Below, piece by piece: positions 1 through 11,664 of a DNA stretch of 64,000 nt. The stretch is taken from NCBI GenBank assembly GCA_001600455.1, contig BCKC01000005.1, positions 3,720,001 to 3,784,000 on the forward strand. The letters run 5' to 3'. The first letter of the stretch is position 1. Every line of letters begins with the position of its first letter. The notes beneath the pieces were generated by a model. The model ran no database searches and was not told where the DNA came from. It saw only the letters and a program-made list of their open reading frames with translations. Position numbers and translations under genes: made by a program. Origin of the DNA: Endocalyx cinctus (lineage: Eukaryota; Ascomycota; Sordariomycetes; Amphisphaeriales; Apiosporaceae).

Positions 1-1
1 C

Positions 2-970
2 GAGAGCAACAGCACGGTCGTCACGGACCTGAGAGGCGAGGTGGAGCAGGCTAAGGAGCGCAGGCAGCGAGCCGTGTCGAGCGTCAGCTACGCGGACCTG
101 GGCGTCGCGCGGCACGACGGGACGCGCATCCGCGCCAACAGCACCGAGAGCAACGAGCGCGTCGGCCTGCTCTCCGACGCCGCGAGCATAGCCGCCCTGT
201 CCATACGGTCGCCCTCGGCGATGTCGGGCCGCCGCGTTTCCGACGCCGCCAGCCTCGCGACGGCGCAGTCGATCCGCTCGCCCAGCGCGCAGTCCTTTAC
301 CGGCCGGCACAGGAGCAACAGCTCCGTCAGCCTGAACCCCGGGACCGGCTTGGGCATAACCGAAGGCGTGGTGGTGGATCATTTCCCGGATTACAGTAAC
401 CGGTCGGGCGCGACGACGCCTCAGCAGCACGCGAGGGCGGGTTCGAGCCCCGAGATGATCGGATCGGCCGACCTCACCGACGGCGAGATGCCCCCTCCGG
501 AGTACGAGGACGTGAGCCTGGACGACGTGAGCGATAGCGAGGTGAGGGCGGCCGGTCGCGCGAGGTCGCGGTCGTCGGCGGGGAACTCGTCGCCCGCACT
601 GTTCCTGAATAGCAGCGACGCCCCTCCCGGATACGACTACACGGAGACGGCGCGGAGCGAGAGGAGGAGGCTGAGCAACGCGTCGACACATAATCCTAAT
701 AATAATAGCAACGACGAAGATTCGAATCGAAGCTCCCCGGAGATCGATACTACCACGAACAGAAGCGGGAGACGGTCTTCCAGAACGTCCCCGGCTAGCG
801 TTGGTCCTGCCGAGCCGAAGAAGACGTCCAGAGGTGTGGGGGGAGTGCCTCAATTGCCCAGTCTGAGGATCGGGTCCCTGCCCCAGATCGTCATAGAGCC
901 TTCGACGGCGCACCCGGAAAACGCACATACGCACGGGTTGGGACGGGAAGAAGACGGGGGACGACGGTGA
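2..970 (+). CDS. C-terminal part of a PPxY-containing, probably arrestin-like ubiquitin-ligase adaptor (5' truncated)
   Basis: The frame is open from base 2, so the start lies outside the window; the stop is TGA at 968-970. The visible ~322 residues are low-complexity and rich in Ser, Arg, Asn and Pro. There is an internal repeat in which a 'DAAS..A..SIRSPSA' unit occurs twice, at about residues 60-95. Two PY motifs are visible, PPEY (in PPPEYEDV) and PPGY (in PPGYDY). Such motifs normally recruit WW domains of Rsp5/Nedd4-type HECT ubiquitin ligases. A hydrophobic 'PQIVIEP' stretch lies near the end. This layout fits the unstructured tail of alpha-arrestin adaptors (Rod1/CreD type), which direct ubiquitination of plasma-membrane permeases. 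The arrestin fold itself is not in the window, so the family is an inference from the tail alone; another PPxY adaptor is possible. Confidence 0.55.
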   Translation, partial: ESNSTVVTDLRGEVEQAKERRQRAVSSVSYADLGVARHDGTRIRANSTESNERVGLLSDAASIAALSIRSPSAMSGRRVSDAASLATAQSIRSPSAQSFTGRHRSNSSVSLNPGTGLGITEGVVVDHFPDYSNRSGATTPQQHARAGSSPEMIGSADLTDGEMPPPEYEDVSLDDVSDSEVRAAGRARSRSSAGNSSPALFLNSSDAPPGYDYTETARSERRRLSNASTHNPNNNSNDEDSNRSSPEIDTTTNRSGRRSSRTSPASVGPAEPKKTSRGVGGVPQLPSLRIGSLPQIVIEPSTAHPENAHTHGLGREEDGGRR

Positions 971-1944
971 TGATTTAATTTTGTCGAGACGCAATCTCTA
1001 TAATCCGGTAGGAAAAGTTGGTGTGAGTTTTATGAGCGGAATTCATAATTCTAAAGTTGGTGAACATATTATTACGATGAAGCGAAGAAGGAGGAGGATA
1101 ATGATATACCACGATCCAGAAAAAAGAAAAGAAAAAAAGAAAATTCTTTCTTTTCTTGGAAAATAAAAGAAGTTAAATTTGGTTTTTGGCGATGGATTTT
1201 ATTTGTAATACCAAACAAACACGCGTATACGCGCACCTACATATAACACAACGATGAAGATCAACGACAGATTCTTTTCTTGGTGTCATTTCTAACGTTA
1301 CTATTTTATCTTACTTTTCATATTTTTGATAATTTCTTTTTTATATACATCATTAGTTAGCTAGGTAGTTAACCCCTTTCCGCATGGCGTTTCGGGGGTA
1401 TATACATAATGAAACTTTTCTGGGTTCAACTCAGTTCATGCTGTTCTTCTGAATTGGATCGTGTATATCCTTATTATGGAAGTATCGAAAAATGAGAGTG
1501 GGAGAATCATTTTGATAATATGTTTATACATTTTTATGTGCGTTTCTTTCAGGAGAGAGTTAGGTAATTTGAGGGAAAGGAAGACAACTTGGCTTCGAAG
1601 GGGTGGATGGTGGACTGGTGAAATGCTGGACAACACAGGTACGCATAGAGGAGAATGTGATTTCTCCATCCATCCCCCTTCTTTTCTGTCAGATATTATG
1701 AAATAGCTTAGAACCAGTCAGACAATAATTAAAAGGTTGAAACTATACAAAGGAAACATAAATATATAAATTGTACTACCTGAACCCAATGTCCAATGGA
1801 TGTCCAAATGCCCAGATTTATTATAATGAGAATTTCAATAACCGCCTATCTCGCCTTGACGAACCCTTCATCAGAATTCCATAATTTTTCATCATCCACC
1901 ACAATATCTACTCGGACCCTAACTATCTTTAACATAAGATCTGG
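971..1944. other. Intergenic region, no gene seen
   Basis: Convergent gap between the PPxY protein (+) and the hydrolase gene (-). It is AT-rich with purine tracts around 1110-1150. Short open frames here (up to 81 codons) show no recognisable motif and overlap on both strands. Nothing else supported. Confidence 0.5.
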
Positions 1945-3469
1945 TCACTTTCTTCCGGTTTCATATTCCCTACAATCATCGCATTTCCGGTGACCACAGT
2001 ATTGGCATGTAGCTTCTTCTTCATTGCCATCATGTTCAAAGTAACTTGTTATGGAGCAGTCAGAGCACGCGATTGTATTTCTGGTCTGACGATAGTCTAT
2101 GTACTCTGTATAGACGGAGTAATCGTACCAAGTATTGTTTTTGCTATCGTTCAGCATCGATGAAGGCCTTGAAGCTGCGGGTGCTCTTTGTTTATCGGGA
2201 CCTCCTACGGCTCCAGATGTAGACTGAGGGCTATCTACATCATCAGGGCCTGAATCAGTGAGGTCTGTCAACTGACTTTCTTCTTGTTGCTCGCTATTCC
2301 GAGGGTGTCGTATATTACAGCTGAAGTAACTGAGCCACTGTAAGACCAGTCTGAAGTCTTCGTCCTTTGGACCGCGGAATTTGTTCAGCATTGTGTGGTT
2401 TTTGTCCAACGCCTCGCGAGGCCAAGTATCTATACAAGCAGAATCTCGATCAACGAGCTACTGCTGTGTTAACAAGAAATGATTCCTTGCGTTAATCGCC
2501 ACGCGGTAATTTCTCTTTTCTTTTCTCCGTCTAAGGGTACACATACCATAATTTTAGTCCATTGATCGAAGATGCTGAAAGCTAAAGGTTTCAACAGAGA
2601 AAGATCTCTGATAGGTTTTCCTACGTTGATGGTTTTAGTTTCATAGAAGAACGTCATCCTCCGTTCTCCTTTGAAATGGTCAAACATAAGTTGAGAAAAT
2701 CTTTCTCGAGTCTCGTCCAATAAACCGTCTTCGTGTGCGAGTATCCTCAACAAATTCCTGCTCGCATCGCCTCGCATCGCTCTCGCCACCAAGACACGTG
2801 TTTCGGCTGCTGTCGTTCCATTACTTCCGCGAAAGGGCGTCCCTAGAAATAAGATTCCGTGCGTTTTATCGAGAATGGTTGCGTGCATGCTGTTCCGAGC
2901 TGAGGCTTGAACGAGTGCCTATAATTCGATTAACCACATATTCGCTCAGTATTCACAGAAACGAACGATAATTGGCGTACTTTCGCGAGGATTAGTCCCC
3001 CATAGCAAGAGGCTATGAATATAATTGGATTGTTATCGAATCTCTATGCACATCATAAATTTTTAGAACGTACTGAAATACAATTCTCTAATGGTTTAAC
3101 TTACGAAAAACCGATTCGCAGCTAGTCGGCTAAGAAATGTTTCCGCATGTGTGTAGAAATACGATCCGGACGCATGAGAGTACGTACCGGCGTCCCAATC
3201 GTAGGTTAGAATTCGAGTATTGGTTGCGTATCTGGGCAACATTTCCTTGTCGCTAAGCCAATTGACGACACCCGATGCGGGGTTGCCTTCATCGCGATAA
3301 GCTTGCCAGGTCTTGTTTGAATTGGTATCAAGACCATGGATTGCAACAATGCTATTGACGCTTAATATTTAATTAATGGGTGAGTGAACCTAGTTAAGAC
3401 TTACTCAAGATCACATTGTCGCTCTTGAGCTTCATTCGGATAAACTAATTTCAATCCCAATTGGCGCAT
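1945..3469 (-). CDS. SERAC1/SesB-like alpha/beta-hydrolase with C-terminal Cys-rich zinc-binding tail (5 exons)
   Basis: Proposed exons, 5' to 3' on the minus strand: 3469-3405, 3360-3105, 3043-2981, 2918-2547, 2457-1945. All junctions are GT-AG and phases agree, giving 422 aa. The protein has the 'SIVAIHGLDTNS..TW' opening strand, then 'PIIFIASCYGGLILAK', 'GILFLGTPFRGS' and 'LVDRDSACI...DKNHTMLNKF', the order seen in SERAC1/DUF676-like fungal hydrolases (SesB-type effector domains of fungal NLRs). The nucleophile elbow reads A-S-C-Y-G-G where G-H-S-x-G-G is usual, so the catalytic Ser position appears to be Cys. The last ~45 residues hold C-x2-C-x16-C-x2-C-x4-C-x2-C, likely a zinc ribbon. 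No NTPase domain follows, unlike the related gene at 28.7-34.6 kb. An additional upstream exon cannot be excluded. Confidence 0.7.
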
Positions 3470-3761
3470 ACCTCAGTGCGAGACAAGGCGGTCTCCAGGC
3501 TAATGCGTTTGAATATGGTTGTCAAGAAGCTTAAGTACCGGTAAGAATGAAGGGAGTTGGTTAGTCAAAATCTAGTTTGAAACAAAACGTGGAAAGAACA
3601 TAAAAGGTGTAAATTCCGCGACGACAGAAAAATGGAGGGAAAAGAGCTAGAGAGGGGTCACTGGAGAGAAGACTTGCTGCCCAAATAACATTGACAGACA
3701 AAGCCTTCAGTGTTATCTCCACAGCCTGATTGACTGCCAATGCGGTGGTGGCTTAGCTGTT

Positions 3762-4944
3762 ATGGATGGCGAATCAATTCACGTACATCCCGAATGGACC
3801 TTCAAAGGGTATGTATCCATGGATTTACCACTTACTCCTCTTCCAAAACTTAGCTCAACGTTGGATTCGGAGAACAGTCAAAATGAGCAGTTCTTAACGA
3901 TTCCCTCAGAACACACTTAGCCATCAACTCGTTACTCAGATTAGTGCGGATGGTAGAAGGCTCTTACGTAGAGTTGATGCCAAATCAACATTGCCAGGCC
4001 AGCCTCGCATATCTCTACAGGAAGATCGTGTATCTCTTTACATCCGAAAAGACTTGATAGTGCGCGAGCTAGATACCCTCGCGCCATATCTTTGGGCGGT
4101 ACGTAGATCCTTTGACACTCCCCTCGGGTGCGTTACTCATATATAAATATAATAGATCACCACACCCCACGAGGCCCATATCGCACCTTTACATCACCAA
4201 GAGGCGCGGGGTCGCAGAATCGTAGTTTCGGAATATCCGGGACTTCACGCGATATGGTATTACGATAAGATATTCGTAAAACCAATACCATCATACCTGC
4301 TATCCTCGGGGTTCTGGGAATATATAGAACAAGCCGACGAAGAGGTATGGAAAGCAGCAGCTGGTTTCCTGAGAACTTACTGTTACTTGATCCAATACGA
4401 GGTCGATTTCCGCAGAGCTAGCAGCGCCGAGCTCCGGCTGATCCCTGTCATCGAAGGGCGGGAACCCATTACCTTCGAAGAGTTCGTCCGATTCATCTCC
4501 CAGTTCGAGACTCTGGGAAACGACAAGGTCTCACCACGCTACTCATACGGATCGATCCGGTTATCAAGACTCAACTATCTCGCTTTTTTCCTCGGAAAAT
4601 TCTCGTACTTCCACATCCATGCGCAGTGGAGGGACTTTTTTGGTCACTTATTCGCTCCTTTCGTTACCGTAATTGTTACCATTTCTACCGTGCTGAGCGC
4701 TATGCAAGTAGCCATAGCAGCACAGAGTATAAGCGCCGACGCCAAGCTCTGGCCACCCTTCGTGGCTGTTTCCTGGTGGTTTTCCATTTTTGTTCTCGTA
4801 GGTGTAGCTATCATGATTTTAGTACTGGTGTTATTTGTTATTGCGTTATTGCTGAAAGACCAGTATTTTGGCTTAACCATGAGGAGGGTTCGGGAGAAGG
4901 ACCCGGCCAAGGTAAATGAGATGTCCTCGGCCGTGATTCGTTAG
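3762..4944 (+). CDS. Two-helix membrane protein of the fungal DUF6601-like type (3 exons)
   Basis: Proposed exons 3762-3808, 3921-4098 and 4156-4944, giving 337 aa. Intron 1 (3809-3920) has a GTATGT donor, a CTTAAC branch-like motif and a CTTAG acceptor; using the earlier acceptor at 3852 would run into a stop. Intron 2 is GTACGT...ATAG. The N-terminal half is soluble, with 'RISLQEDRVSLYIRKDL', 'VSEYPGLHAIWYYDKIFVKPIP' and a conserved WEYI block. Two hydrophobic helices follow at about residues 230-255 and 270-300, then a short basic C-terminus. The order resembles a fungal family of unknown function now called DUF6601, often mis-annotated as 'subtilisin-like protease'; no catalytic triad is visible. 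Exon 1 is the weakest part of the model. Confidence 0.65.
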
Positions 4945-5516
4945 TAGAAAACATGATGAATACGGCTGTCCGAATGGACAAGATGGCTAGGAGAATATTC
5001 GCGTAGCTTTGTACTTTAAACACTTCTATACACAGTTGTTTATGATTTTCTTTCCCTTTTTAGCTCGAACTCGACGTTGAATTAAGTCACTCGTATGTTT
5101 GATGAAACGTCCATATAGAATATTGTGATAAGATCGGACTGAAGTCAGCGCCGGTCTCGCTAATCCACAGCGGAAGATGACCTTGTGGGTCCCTGACAAG
5201 CTAGGTAAAGGGCTGTCAGGGGCTCGGTTTACAACGGTTCAGCGATCCTTAGGACTTCTCAGAACCACTAAAAACTGTTGGTATAGCGGAATACTGCATA
5301 CCCAGGCAGCCAGATACCGTGCCGTACTGTCTTTCAACAGCAGCACACGCCAATTCGTTCCTATAAGCAGCCTGTGAATCTAATCAATTCATCTCTTATA
5401 GGAATTTAAATTGATCTTATTCGAATTTGATTTCGAGCAATCGACTTCCCATTAATTTACCTTTCTTCTCCCCCAATTACCCTGTTATATATAAACGTTG
5501 TTAAATATCACATACA
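4945..5516 (+). promoter_or_regulatory. Upstream region of qa-x
   Basis: The 572-nt gap between the DUF6601-like gene and qa-x, both on +. A TATATAAA sequence lies at 5488-5495, only 22 nt before the qa-x ATG, so it may be in the leader rather than a core promoter. GATAA occurs at 5127. I found no good 16-bp quinate activator palindrome here. The open frame at 5177-5377 has no recognisable features. Confidence 0.35.
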
Positions 5517-6910
5517 ATGGCCGAGATATCTGACCAAGAGCTCGGCGAGATCTACGCCTTCGCCATCCAACTTGGCAAGGAGGCCGGGGAGATCCTCATG
5601 AGTTTTGCGAAGGCGAGGTGGGGAGATAAAGGGACGGGCCAGCAGCTTTTCTCGGAGAAGGACAGTGCCGTCGATATCGTGACAAAAGCTGATGAAGGTA
5701 AGCTTATCGGGGAATTTGGAGTACAAGTAACGGACGGGATAGCATACACCTTTAAGTCCCACTCATATTATCTCATTATATCATATCAGAATTCTATCAC
5801 ATGTACTATTTTCTTTTTAAGCGGTTCATTCATTTTGCTAACATGAGAAAAAAAGATGTCGAGGCTTTCATAAAGAGCTCTATCGAGAAGAAGTACCCTT
5901 CTCACAAGTACGTCTTCAATTCTCATAAATCTACAAAGATTATCTAAATACTCTATAGAACAGTTGGTTAATTCTCACATACAAAAGATTTCTAGGAGAA
6001 GAAACATATTCGAAGGGGGTATCAAGAGATTATCTCATCGGGGACGAGCCGACGTGGTGCGTGGACCCCCTCGACGGAACGGTCAACTATACGCACCTAT
6101 TCCCCATGTTCTGCGTCTCCATCGGATTTATCGTCGGGGGAAAAGCCACGATCGGCGTCATCAACGCGCCCTTCCTGAACCAATTCTTCTCGGGCTGCCG
6201 CGGCCGAGGCGCCTGGATGAACGAGACGCAACCCTTACCGCTGATGAGGAACCCGGGCATCCCGCCCATGCCCGAAAACGCGCCCGGAAAATGCATCTTC
6301 TCCTGCGAGTGGGGCAAGGACAGGCGGGACGTCCCGGACGGGAACCTGCATCGCAAGATAGAAAGCTTCGTCAACATGGCTGCCGAGGTCGGCGGTAGGG
6401 ACGGCAAGGGTGGCATGGTGCACGGGGTGAGAAGCCTCGGGAGCGCTACCCTCGACCTGGCGTACGTGGCTATGGGCGCCTTCGATATCTGGTGGGAGGG
6501 CGGTTGCTGGGAATGGTACGCATATTTGTCCCTTTCTTTCTTCCTTATAACATCAGGACTACTCTTTTTACTGACTTGATATCTCCGCAGGGATGTCTCT
6601 GCCGGCATAGCCATTCTCCTAGAGGCAGGTGGCTTAGTGACCACCGCCAATCCTCCCGAGAACTGGGAGACAGCTGAAATCACAGAGGCTAGACTTGGAA
6701 GTAGATTATATCTCGCCATTAGGTTTGTTCCTCATTCTTTCTCTTTTTTTTTACCATTATTTATGTGACGAGCACTAACCCGAAAATACACTCTCGTTTA
6801 GACCAGCGGGACCTTCAGACACGGAGACAGGCCGAGAGACACAAGAGAGGACGGTTAGGCAAGTATGGAAACGAGTCAGACATCTAGACTATAGTAGACC
6901 AGGTGCATGA
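5517..6910 (+). CDS. qa-x: Inositol-monophosphatase-like quinate-cluster protein QA-X / QutG (5 exons)
   Basis: Exons 5517-5697, 5856-5907, 5988-6515, 6591-6722 and 6802-6910 join in phase to 333 aa. IMPase-family metal-binding motifs are complete: 'GEETY' near residue 80, 'WCVDPLDGTVNYTH' (consensus WxxDPxDGTxNF), and 'WEWDVSAGIAILLEAGG' (consensus WDxAAGxxLxxEAGG), the latter split by an intron. The family hydrolyses phosphate esters such as inositol monophosphates in a Mg-dependent manner. In Neurospora and Aspergillus the quinate clusters carry such a gene (qa-x/qutG) whose role in quinate use is unsettled. Its position at the edge of the cluster supports the assignment over a housekeeping IMPase. 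The exon 2 acceptor (AAAAAG before ATGTCG) is poor in pyrimidines but is the only one tried that keeps the frame. Confidence 0.85.
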
Positions 6911-7166
6911 AAGAGCTCCAACTTCAAGATATACGTTAATGTGGATATGGAATAAATGTATGAGCAAATATGTTTGTATGTATGTATTTATGTACTAAAC
7001 TTGAAAAGGATATAATATCTACTGCTATGATAGAAATATTTGCACCCGAACGCCTTGGCCATGATTCGTTTATCTTATGCTTAGAATTATGCTTAGAAGT
7101 GAGAAGAAAGAATGCGAGATAGAGATGCGGAAAAAAAAAGAAAAAAAAAAGGGTCGTGGAAATCAA

Positions 7167-8287
7167 TCACAGCTTGGAAGTCTCAGCGAGACGTTTCGCA
7201 ATGACGTCTTTTCCGAGTCCTATGGGCAACTCGTCTATCGATAATCCAGTCCAATATTTGTCCTAAAGAATTAATAGATTAGTTCATGACTCATTTCGAT
7301 ACCTACACAAGGAAGGGGGGAAACATTCAACTTACCTGCTCAAAGCCCTGCCATATCATAGCCTCCGTACCGAGGATGACCTGCCAACCGGCCCTTTCCG
7401 CGATCCCGCCGAGCTCCGTGTGCGGCTTCGGGTTGTAGCACATCTCGAGCACGCAGCCCTTCCTTTCCTTGTTCAAGAAAGCCTCGACGACGGCGCGCGC
7501 GACCTTCTCCTCGTCCGTCTCGGGCGGGAAGTCCGGCACGCACGCAACGACGGCGCCGGGGACCTCGAGCGCGCGGGCCTCCTCGACGGTCCGGACGTGG
7601 ACGAGGTCGGCGCCGTAACCCCTCGCGACGCAGTCGGCGATGACGGCCTCGACCTCGCCGCGGTCGCGGTTGACCAGGTAGATCTTGGTCGCGCGCATCC
7701 ACTTCCTCAGCGCGTACACGGCGCTGCGGGCGGCGCCGCCGCCGCCGACCACCATGGCGGGACGGTCGTGGAAGGCCGAGTCCGGGTCGGACACGTTCTG
7801 GTAGAAGGATTCCTTGACGCCCACGACGTCCGTGTTCGTGCCGCAGAGGATTCGTCCGCCGCCCGGTCGCTCCCGGAAGAAGATGGTGTTGCACGCGCCG
7901 ACTTCTCGGCACTCTTCCGTCATCTCTTCTAGGTACTCCATGATAGCCACTTTATTCGGCATGGTGACGGATGCGCCTGAGGGAAAGTAATTATTTTTTT
8001 TTAGTTAATATATCCTAACGTATATTATTGAATTTTTTCTTCTTCCTTCCTTTTTGCGTCTCTTACTTACCGAAACATTTGGGATGCCGGATCAATTCGA
8101 GAAAAAATGGGATGTTGTCAGAATCTAGCCGGAATTGCTCCCACTTCATGCCAAGTTCATGGTAAATGGTGTTGTGGAATAGGGGCGATAGCGATGCAGC
8201 GATCTTCTTCCCGAATAGGTACCCGTGCCCGTCTAAATCGGCCACGTCGAAGGGAACCGGCTCCGTCTCCGCGTTTAAGGATCCCAT
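7167..8287 (-). CDS. qa-3: Quinate/shikimate dehydrogenase (3 exons)
   Basis: Exons 8287-8071, 7976-7336 and 7262-7167 give 317 aa. The protein oxidises quinate to 3-dehydroquinate and shikimate to 3-dehydroshikimate, the first cytosolic step of quinate catabolism. It has the shikimate-dehydrogenase fold signatures: substrate-site 'SLSPLFHN' (residues ~32-39), catalytic Lys in 'GASVTMPNK' (Lys81), Asp in 'GTNTDVVG', and the nucleotide-binding glycine loop '[16 protein letters not shown]'. The C-terminal '[12 protein letters not shown]' matches the family's final helix. Length agrees with Neurospora QA-3 and Aspergillus QutB (about 320-330 aa). It is transcribed away from the qa-y permease across a shared 1.7-kb gap. 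Third codon positions are strongly G/C, as in qa-y and qa-4. Confidence 0.9.
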
Positions 8288-9945
8288 TGTGTGATTCTAC
8301 TAATAAATGACCGAGAGAGAGAAAAAGAAGGAAAAGAAAAAAGGCAAGGCAAGTATGTGATAACAAGACTTATGACGTGCTAGGTGTATGTATGTATACT
8401 TAAGTAGGTATATATCCTTGCTTTTTTTTTCCCCCTTGTGCAGGATGTATAGGAATAAAAATAGAAGAGATTCGATTCTGACGCTAACTAAGAATACTAA
8501 TTCATAATTCACAATTTATAAAATTATAAAATTATTTAACATTTATATCGCGCTATATTTTGTATCGTGAGATGTGTCCATCAGTATTATTCCGCTCAAT
8601 TGGCTCGTTGCTCCATTCGGCTGAGATAGCTGTTCAAGTGTGACACGGATGATTACTCTTCCTGGTTAACTTTCAATATGAATCGGGCCGGAGTACAGAG
8701 GATTACGTATATATAATACTTGTGTCACGGAAGAATGAAAGGTCCCAGCTGAGATCCGTTTTCGTCTCAACCTTACTCCACCCTCTATAGTAGTGGATTT
8801 TGGTATTTCTGGTAAAGTTGATCAGTGGATAAGTTTTTTTCCCATCTGTGTATCTAATCTATCTGTCTGCGTAGTGTAGTGAGTGTACTATCCGGAACCA
8901 TACACACCCCTTTCTCTCTGGTCCTAGATTTTCTACCGGCTAGGGTTCCGAAATCCTTGAACCAGGTTAGGTAGGTATAGTAATTTTGAGGTGTGCCGAG
9001 AAATTGCGTACATATATTGAAATGCAGGGAAGAACCAACACTCGAGCCTCCCAACACGAATGTAAGTGCGGGGCCCCGTATTGTTTATTCCCACACGTCT
9101 TAACTCTTCTAAGCTTTTCCACCGTACGTGCCTCTATGAGCAGAATGATGGAGGATAAAACCCGCTTAGACTGGCACTATTCCATGAACTATTCCATTAA
9201 CTATTTAGTACATTCATGGATATATATCAAGTAATAACTGATTAATGAGAGGAGCTACATAATAAAGAGAAATTGCTCGCACAACTTTTAGGAAAATAAA
9301 CAATAAAAACAAACCCGGTTCGTTTCATGGGTCATTCACTGATCAGAATATTTCCCCAGGAAAATATCAAATTATAATGTACTAGATACATTACAAGAAC
9401 GGTAATTCGTTTTACCAGACTTACGTGTATTGCAGAAGGGTGACAATGGAAGAGATATGATCGTTATCTCACCTTAACCTCGGTTTATGAGTTACCATCA
9501 AGCTTCTTAGGTTAGTGATTGACAGTACTAACACCCCAGTCTTAGATTATCACGTAGTATATGAATGTAGACAAATAGATCTCAGTTTCGCCCCCCCAGA
9601 AACCAAGGAAAACCAGCATCGAGAAATTCGTAACATAATAAACAATTGTCCCCATTGGATTGGGAAACCAACCAAACAGAAAAAAAAAAAAAAGGAGCCT
9701 CATCATCAGATTTAGAGAAAAATTCTTTTACACACCGCCCGTGCTCCACTCAGCATATCCTTGTTATTTTTCTCTCTTTTCTCGTCCTTAACCTAATTAA
9801 TTTAATTATTATTTTTTTTCTTCCCTTTCCTTTCTTTTTTTTTTTTTTTTTTTTTTTTTTTTGAGGATCAATTGTCGATTGGTATATTTACTCTCTGCCC
9901 GCGAGTATCGCGAAATTATCGCTGTGTAACCTCATCCGTCCAATC
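8288..9945. promoter_or_regulatory. Divergent promoter region of qa-3 and qa-y
   Basis: 1.66 kb with no convincing gene; open frames at 8986-9234 and 9515-9864 lack recognisable features. A 14/16 match to the Neurospora activator palindrome (recalled as GGRTAARYRYTTATCC) lies at 8827-8842, and it is weak on its right half. A pyrimidine-rich tract ending in 28 consecutive T (9835-9862) precedes the qa-y start, typical of fungal core promoters. Confidence 0.4.
9835..9862 (+). repeat. Poly-T tract (28 nt) upstream of qa-y
   Basis: Uninterrupted run of T at the end of a CT-rich stretch about 85 nt before the qa-y ATG. Likely a nucleosome-depleting or start-site-directing tract; length is prone to slippage and assembly error. 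Confidence 0.8.
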
Positions 9946-11664
9946 ATGGGGATCCTCACCGTGAAGGAAGATAGGCCTACGCCTAAAGAGGTTTACAACT
10001 GGCGCGTCTACGTCTGCGCCGCCATCGCCTCGTTCGCGTCGTGCACCATCGGTTATGACTCGGCCTTCATCGGCACCACGTTGGCGCTCCCGTCCTTCAT
10101 CTCCGAGTTCGGGCTCGACAGCATGGACGCCACGCGGAAGGCCGCCATCTCGGCCAACATCGTCTCGCTGTACCAGGCCGGGGCCTTTTTCGGCAGCTTC
10201 TCCGCGTACGCGTCGACGCACTTCCTCGGCCGCCGCAAGTCGCTGATGGTCTTCTCGGCCATCTTCATCCTCGGCGCCGGGCTCATGCTGGGCGCGAACC
10301 GGGAGAGGGGTCTCGGCCTCATCCTGGGCGGACGCGTCCTGGCCGGCCTCGGCGTCGGCGGCTGCTCCATGATCGTGCCCATCTACATATCCGAGCTGTC
10401 GCCGCCCGCCATTCGTGGCCGTCTCGTCGGCTTCTACGAGTTCGGCTGGCAGATCGGCGGCCTCGTCGGCTTCTGGATCAACTACGGCGTCAACACCACC
10501 TTACCCGCGACCCGCACCCAGTGGCTGATCCCCTTCGGCGTCCAGCTCATCCCCGCCGGTATGCTGGCCGCCGGCGCCATCTGGCTGCCCGAGTCGCCAC
10601 GCTGGCTTTTCCTCGCCGATAGGCGCGAGGAGGCCATGAAGAACCTGTGCTGGGTGAGGAACCTGGGCGCCGACCACATCTACCTCGTCGAGGAGGTGAG
10701 CGGCATCACCGAGGATATCGAGCGGTACCGACGCGAGGTCGGGACCGGTTTCTGGAAGCCGTTCGCCTCGCTTAAGCAGCCCAAGGTCCTGTACCGGTTC
10801 TTCCTCGGCAGCATGCTGTTCCTCTGGCAGAACGGGTCCGGTATCAACGCTATCAACTACTACAGCCCCACCGTCTTCGGGAGCCTGGGTATCACCGGTA
10901 CCAACACCGGCTTCCTGACGACAGGGCTCTTCGGCGTCGTCAAGACCGTCGCCACCTTCGTCTGGCTCCTGTGGATGGTTGACTCCTTCGGCCGTCGCAA
11001 CCTCCTCCTCGTCGGTGGTGCCGGCGGTTCCTTCTGTATGTGGTTCATAGGCGCGTACATTAAGATCGCCGATCCTGAAAATAACCCCTCTCCGAACGGA
11101 CCGCCCCCTGGAGGTATCGCTGCTATCTTCTTCTTTTATCTATGGACGCTATTCTATACGCCTACTTGGAATGGTACACCGTGGGTGCTCAATTCTGAGA
11201 TGTTCGATCAGAACACGAGGTAAGTTTTTTTTCTTTCCCTTTGGTTCACGCCATTTCTCGTAGAAATTGTGAACAACATACATATTATTAGTAGCAAAAC
11301 TAACCATGTTCAACCCTTATATAGAAATCTTGGTCAAGCCTCGGCGGCGGCGAGTAACTGGCTGTACAACTTCCTGATATCCCGATTCACGCCGCAGCTG
11401 TTCCTGGCCTGGGGATACGCAGTCTACTTTTTCTTCGCCTCGCTCATGATCCTGTCCATCTTCTTCGTCTGGTTCCTCATTCCCGAGACCAAGGGCGTTC
11501 CGCTCGAGGCCGCCGACCGGCTCTTCTCCGTCAAGCCCGTGCGGAAAGCCCACGAGACCGTCATGAAGGAGCTGCGCGAGCGCGACGAGGAGTTCAGGAG
11601 GAACGTCGACGGCGTCGACTTTAAGGACGAGAAGGTTAATGTCGATCAGCGCGAAATGGCGTAA
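9946..11664 (+). CDS. qa-y: Quinate permease, MFS sugar-transporter family (2 exons)
   Basis: Exons 9946-11219 and 11325-11664 give 537 aa, the length I recall for Neurospora QA-Y. It is a plasma-membrane proton symporter of the sugar porter family that imports quinate. Sugar-porter motifs are seen: 'GYDSAFIGTTLALPSF' in helix 1, 'LGRRKSLM', the 'GRVLAGLGVGG' and 'PIYISELSPPAIRGRL' blocks after helix 4, 'PESPRWL' closing the first half, 'QNGSGINAINYYSPTVF' in helix 7, 'DSFGRRNLL', and 'PETKGVPLEAADRLF' at the end of helix 12. About twelve hydrophobic segments are present. The intron GTAAGT...ATATAG splits an Arg codon. Codons are heavily C-ending, suggesting high induced expression. Confidence 0.93.

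Noticed and set aside
3852..3920. Alternative first intron of the DUF6601-like gene ending at the earlier CTTAG (3852)
   Set aside because: It leads to an in-frame TAG after 32 codons; the later acceptor restores the conserved frame.
7420..7932. 170-codon open frame on + opposite qa-3
   Set aside because: Antisense shadow of a G/C-rich coding exon.
8288..9945. Possible qa-2 in the qa-3/qa-y gap
   Set aside because: No frame contains dehydroquinase-like motifs such as a GPNLN-type start; only short unrelated frames are present.
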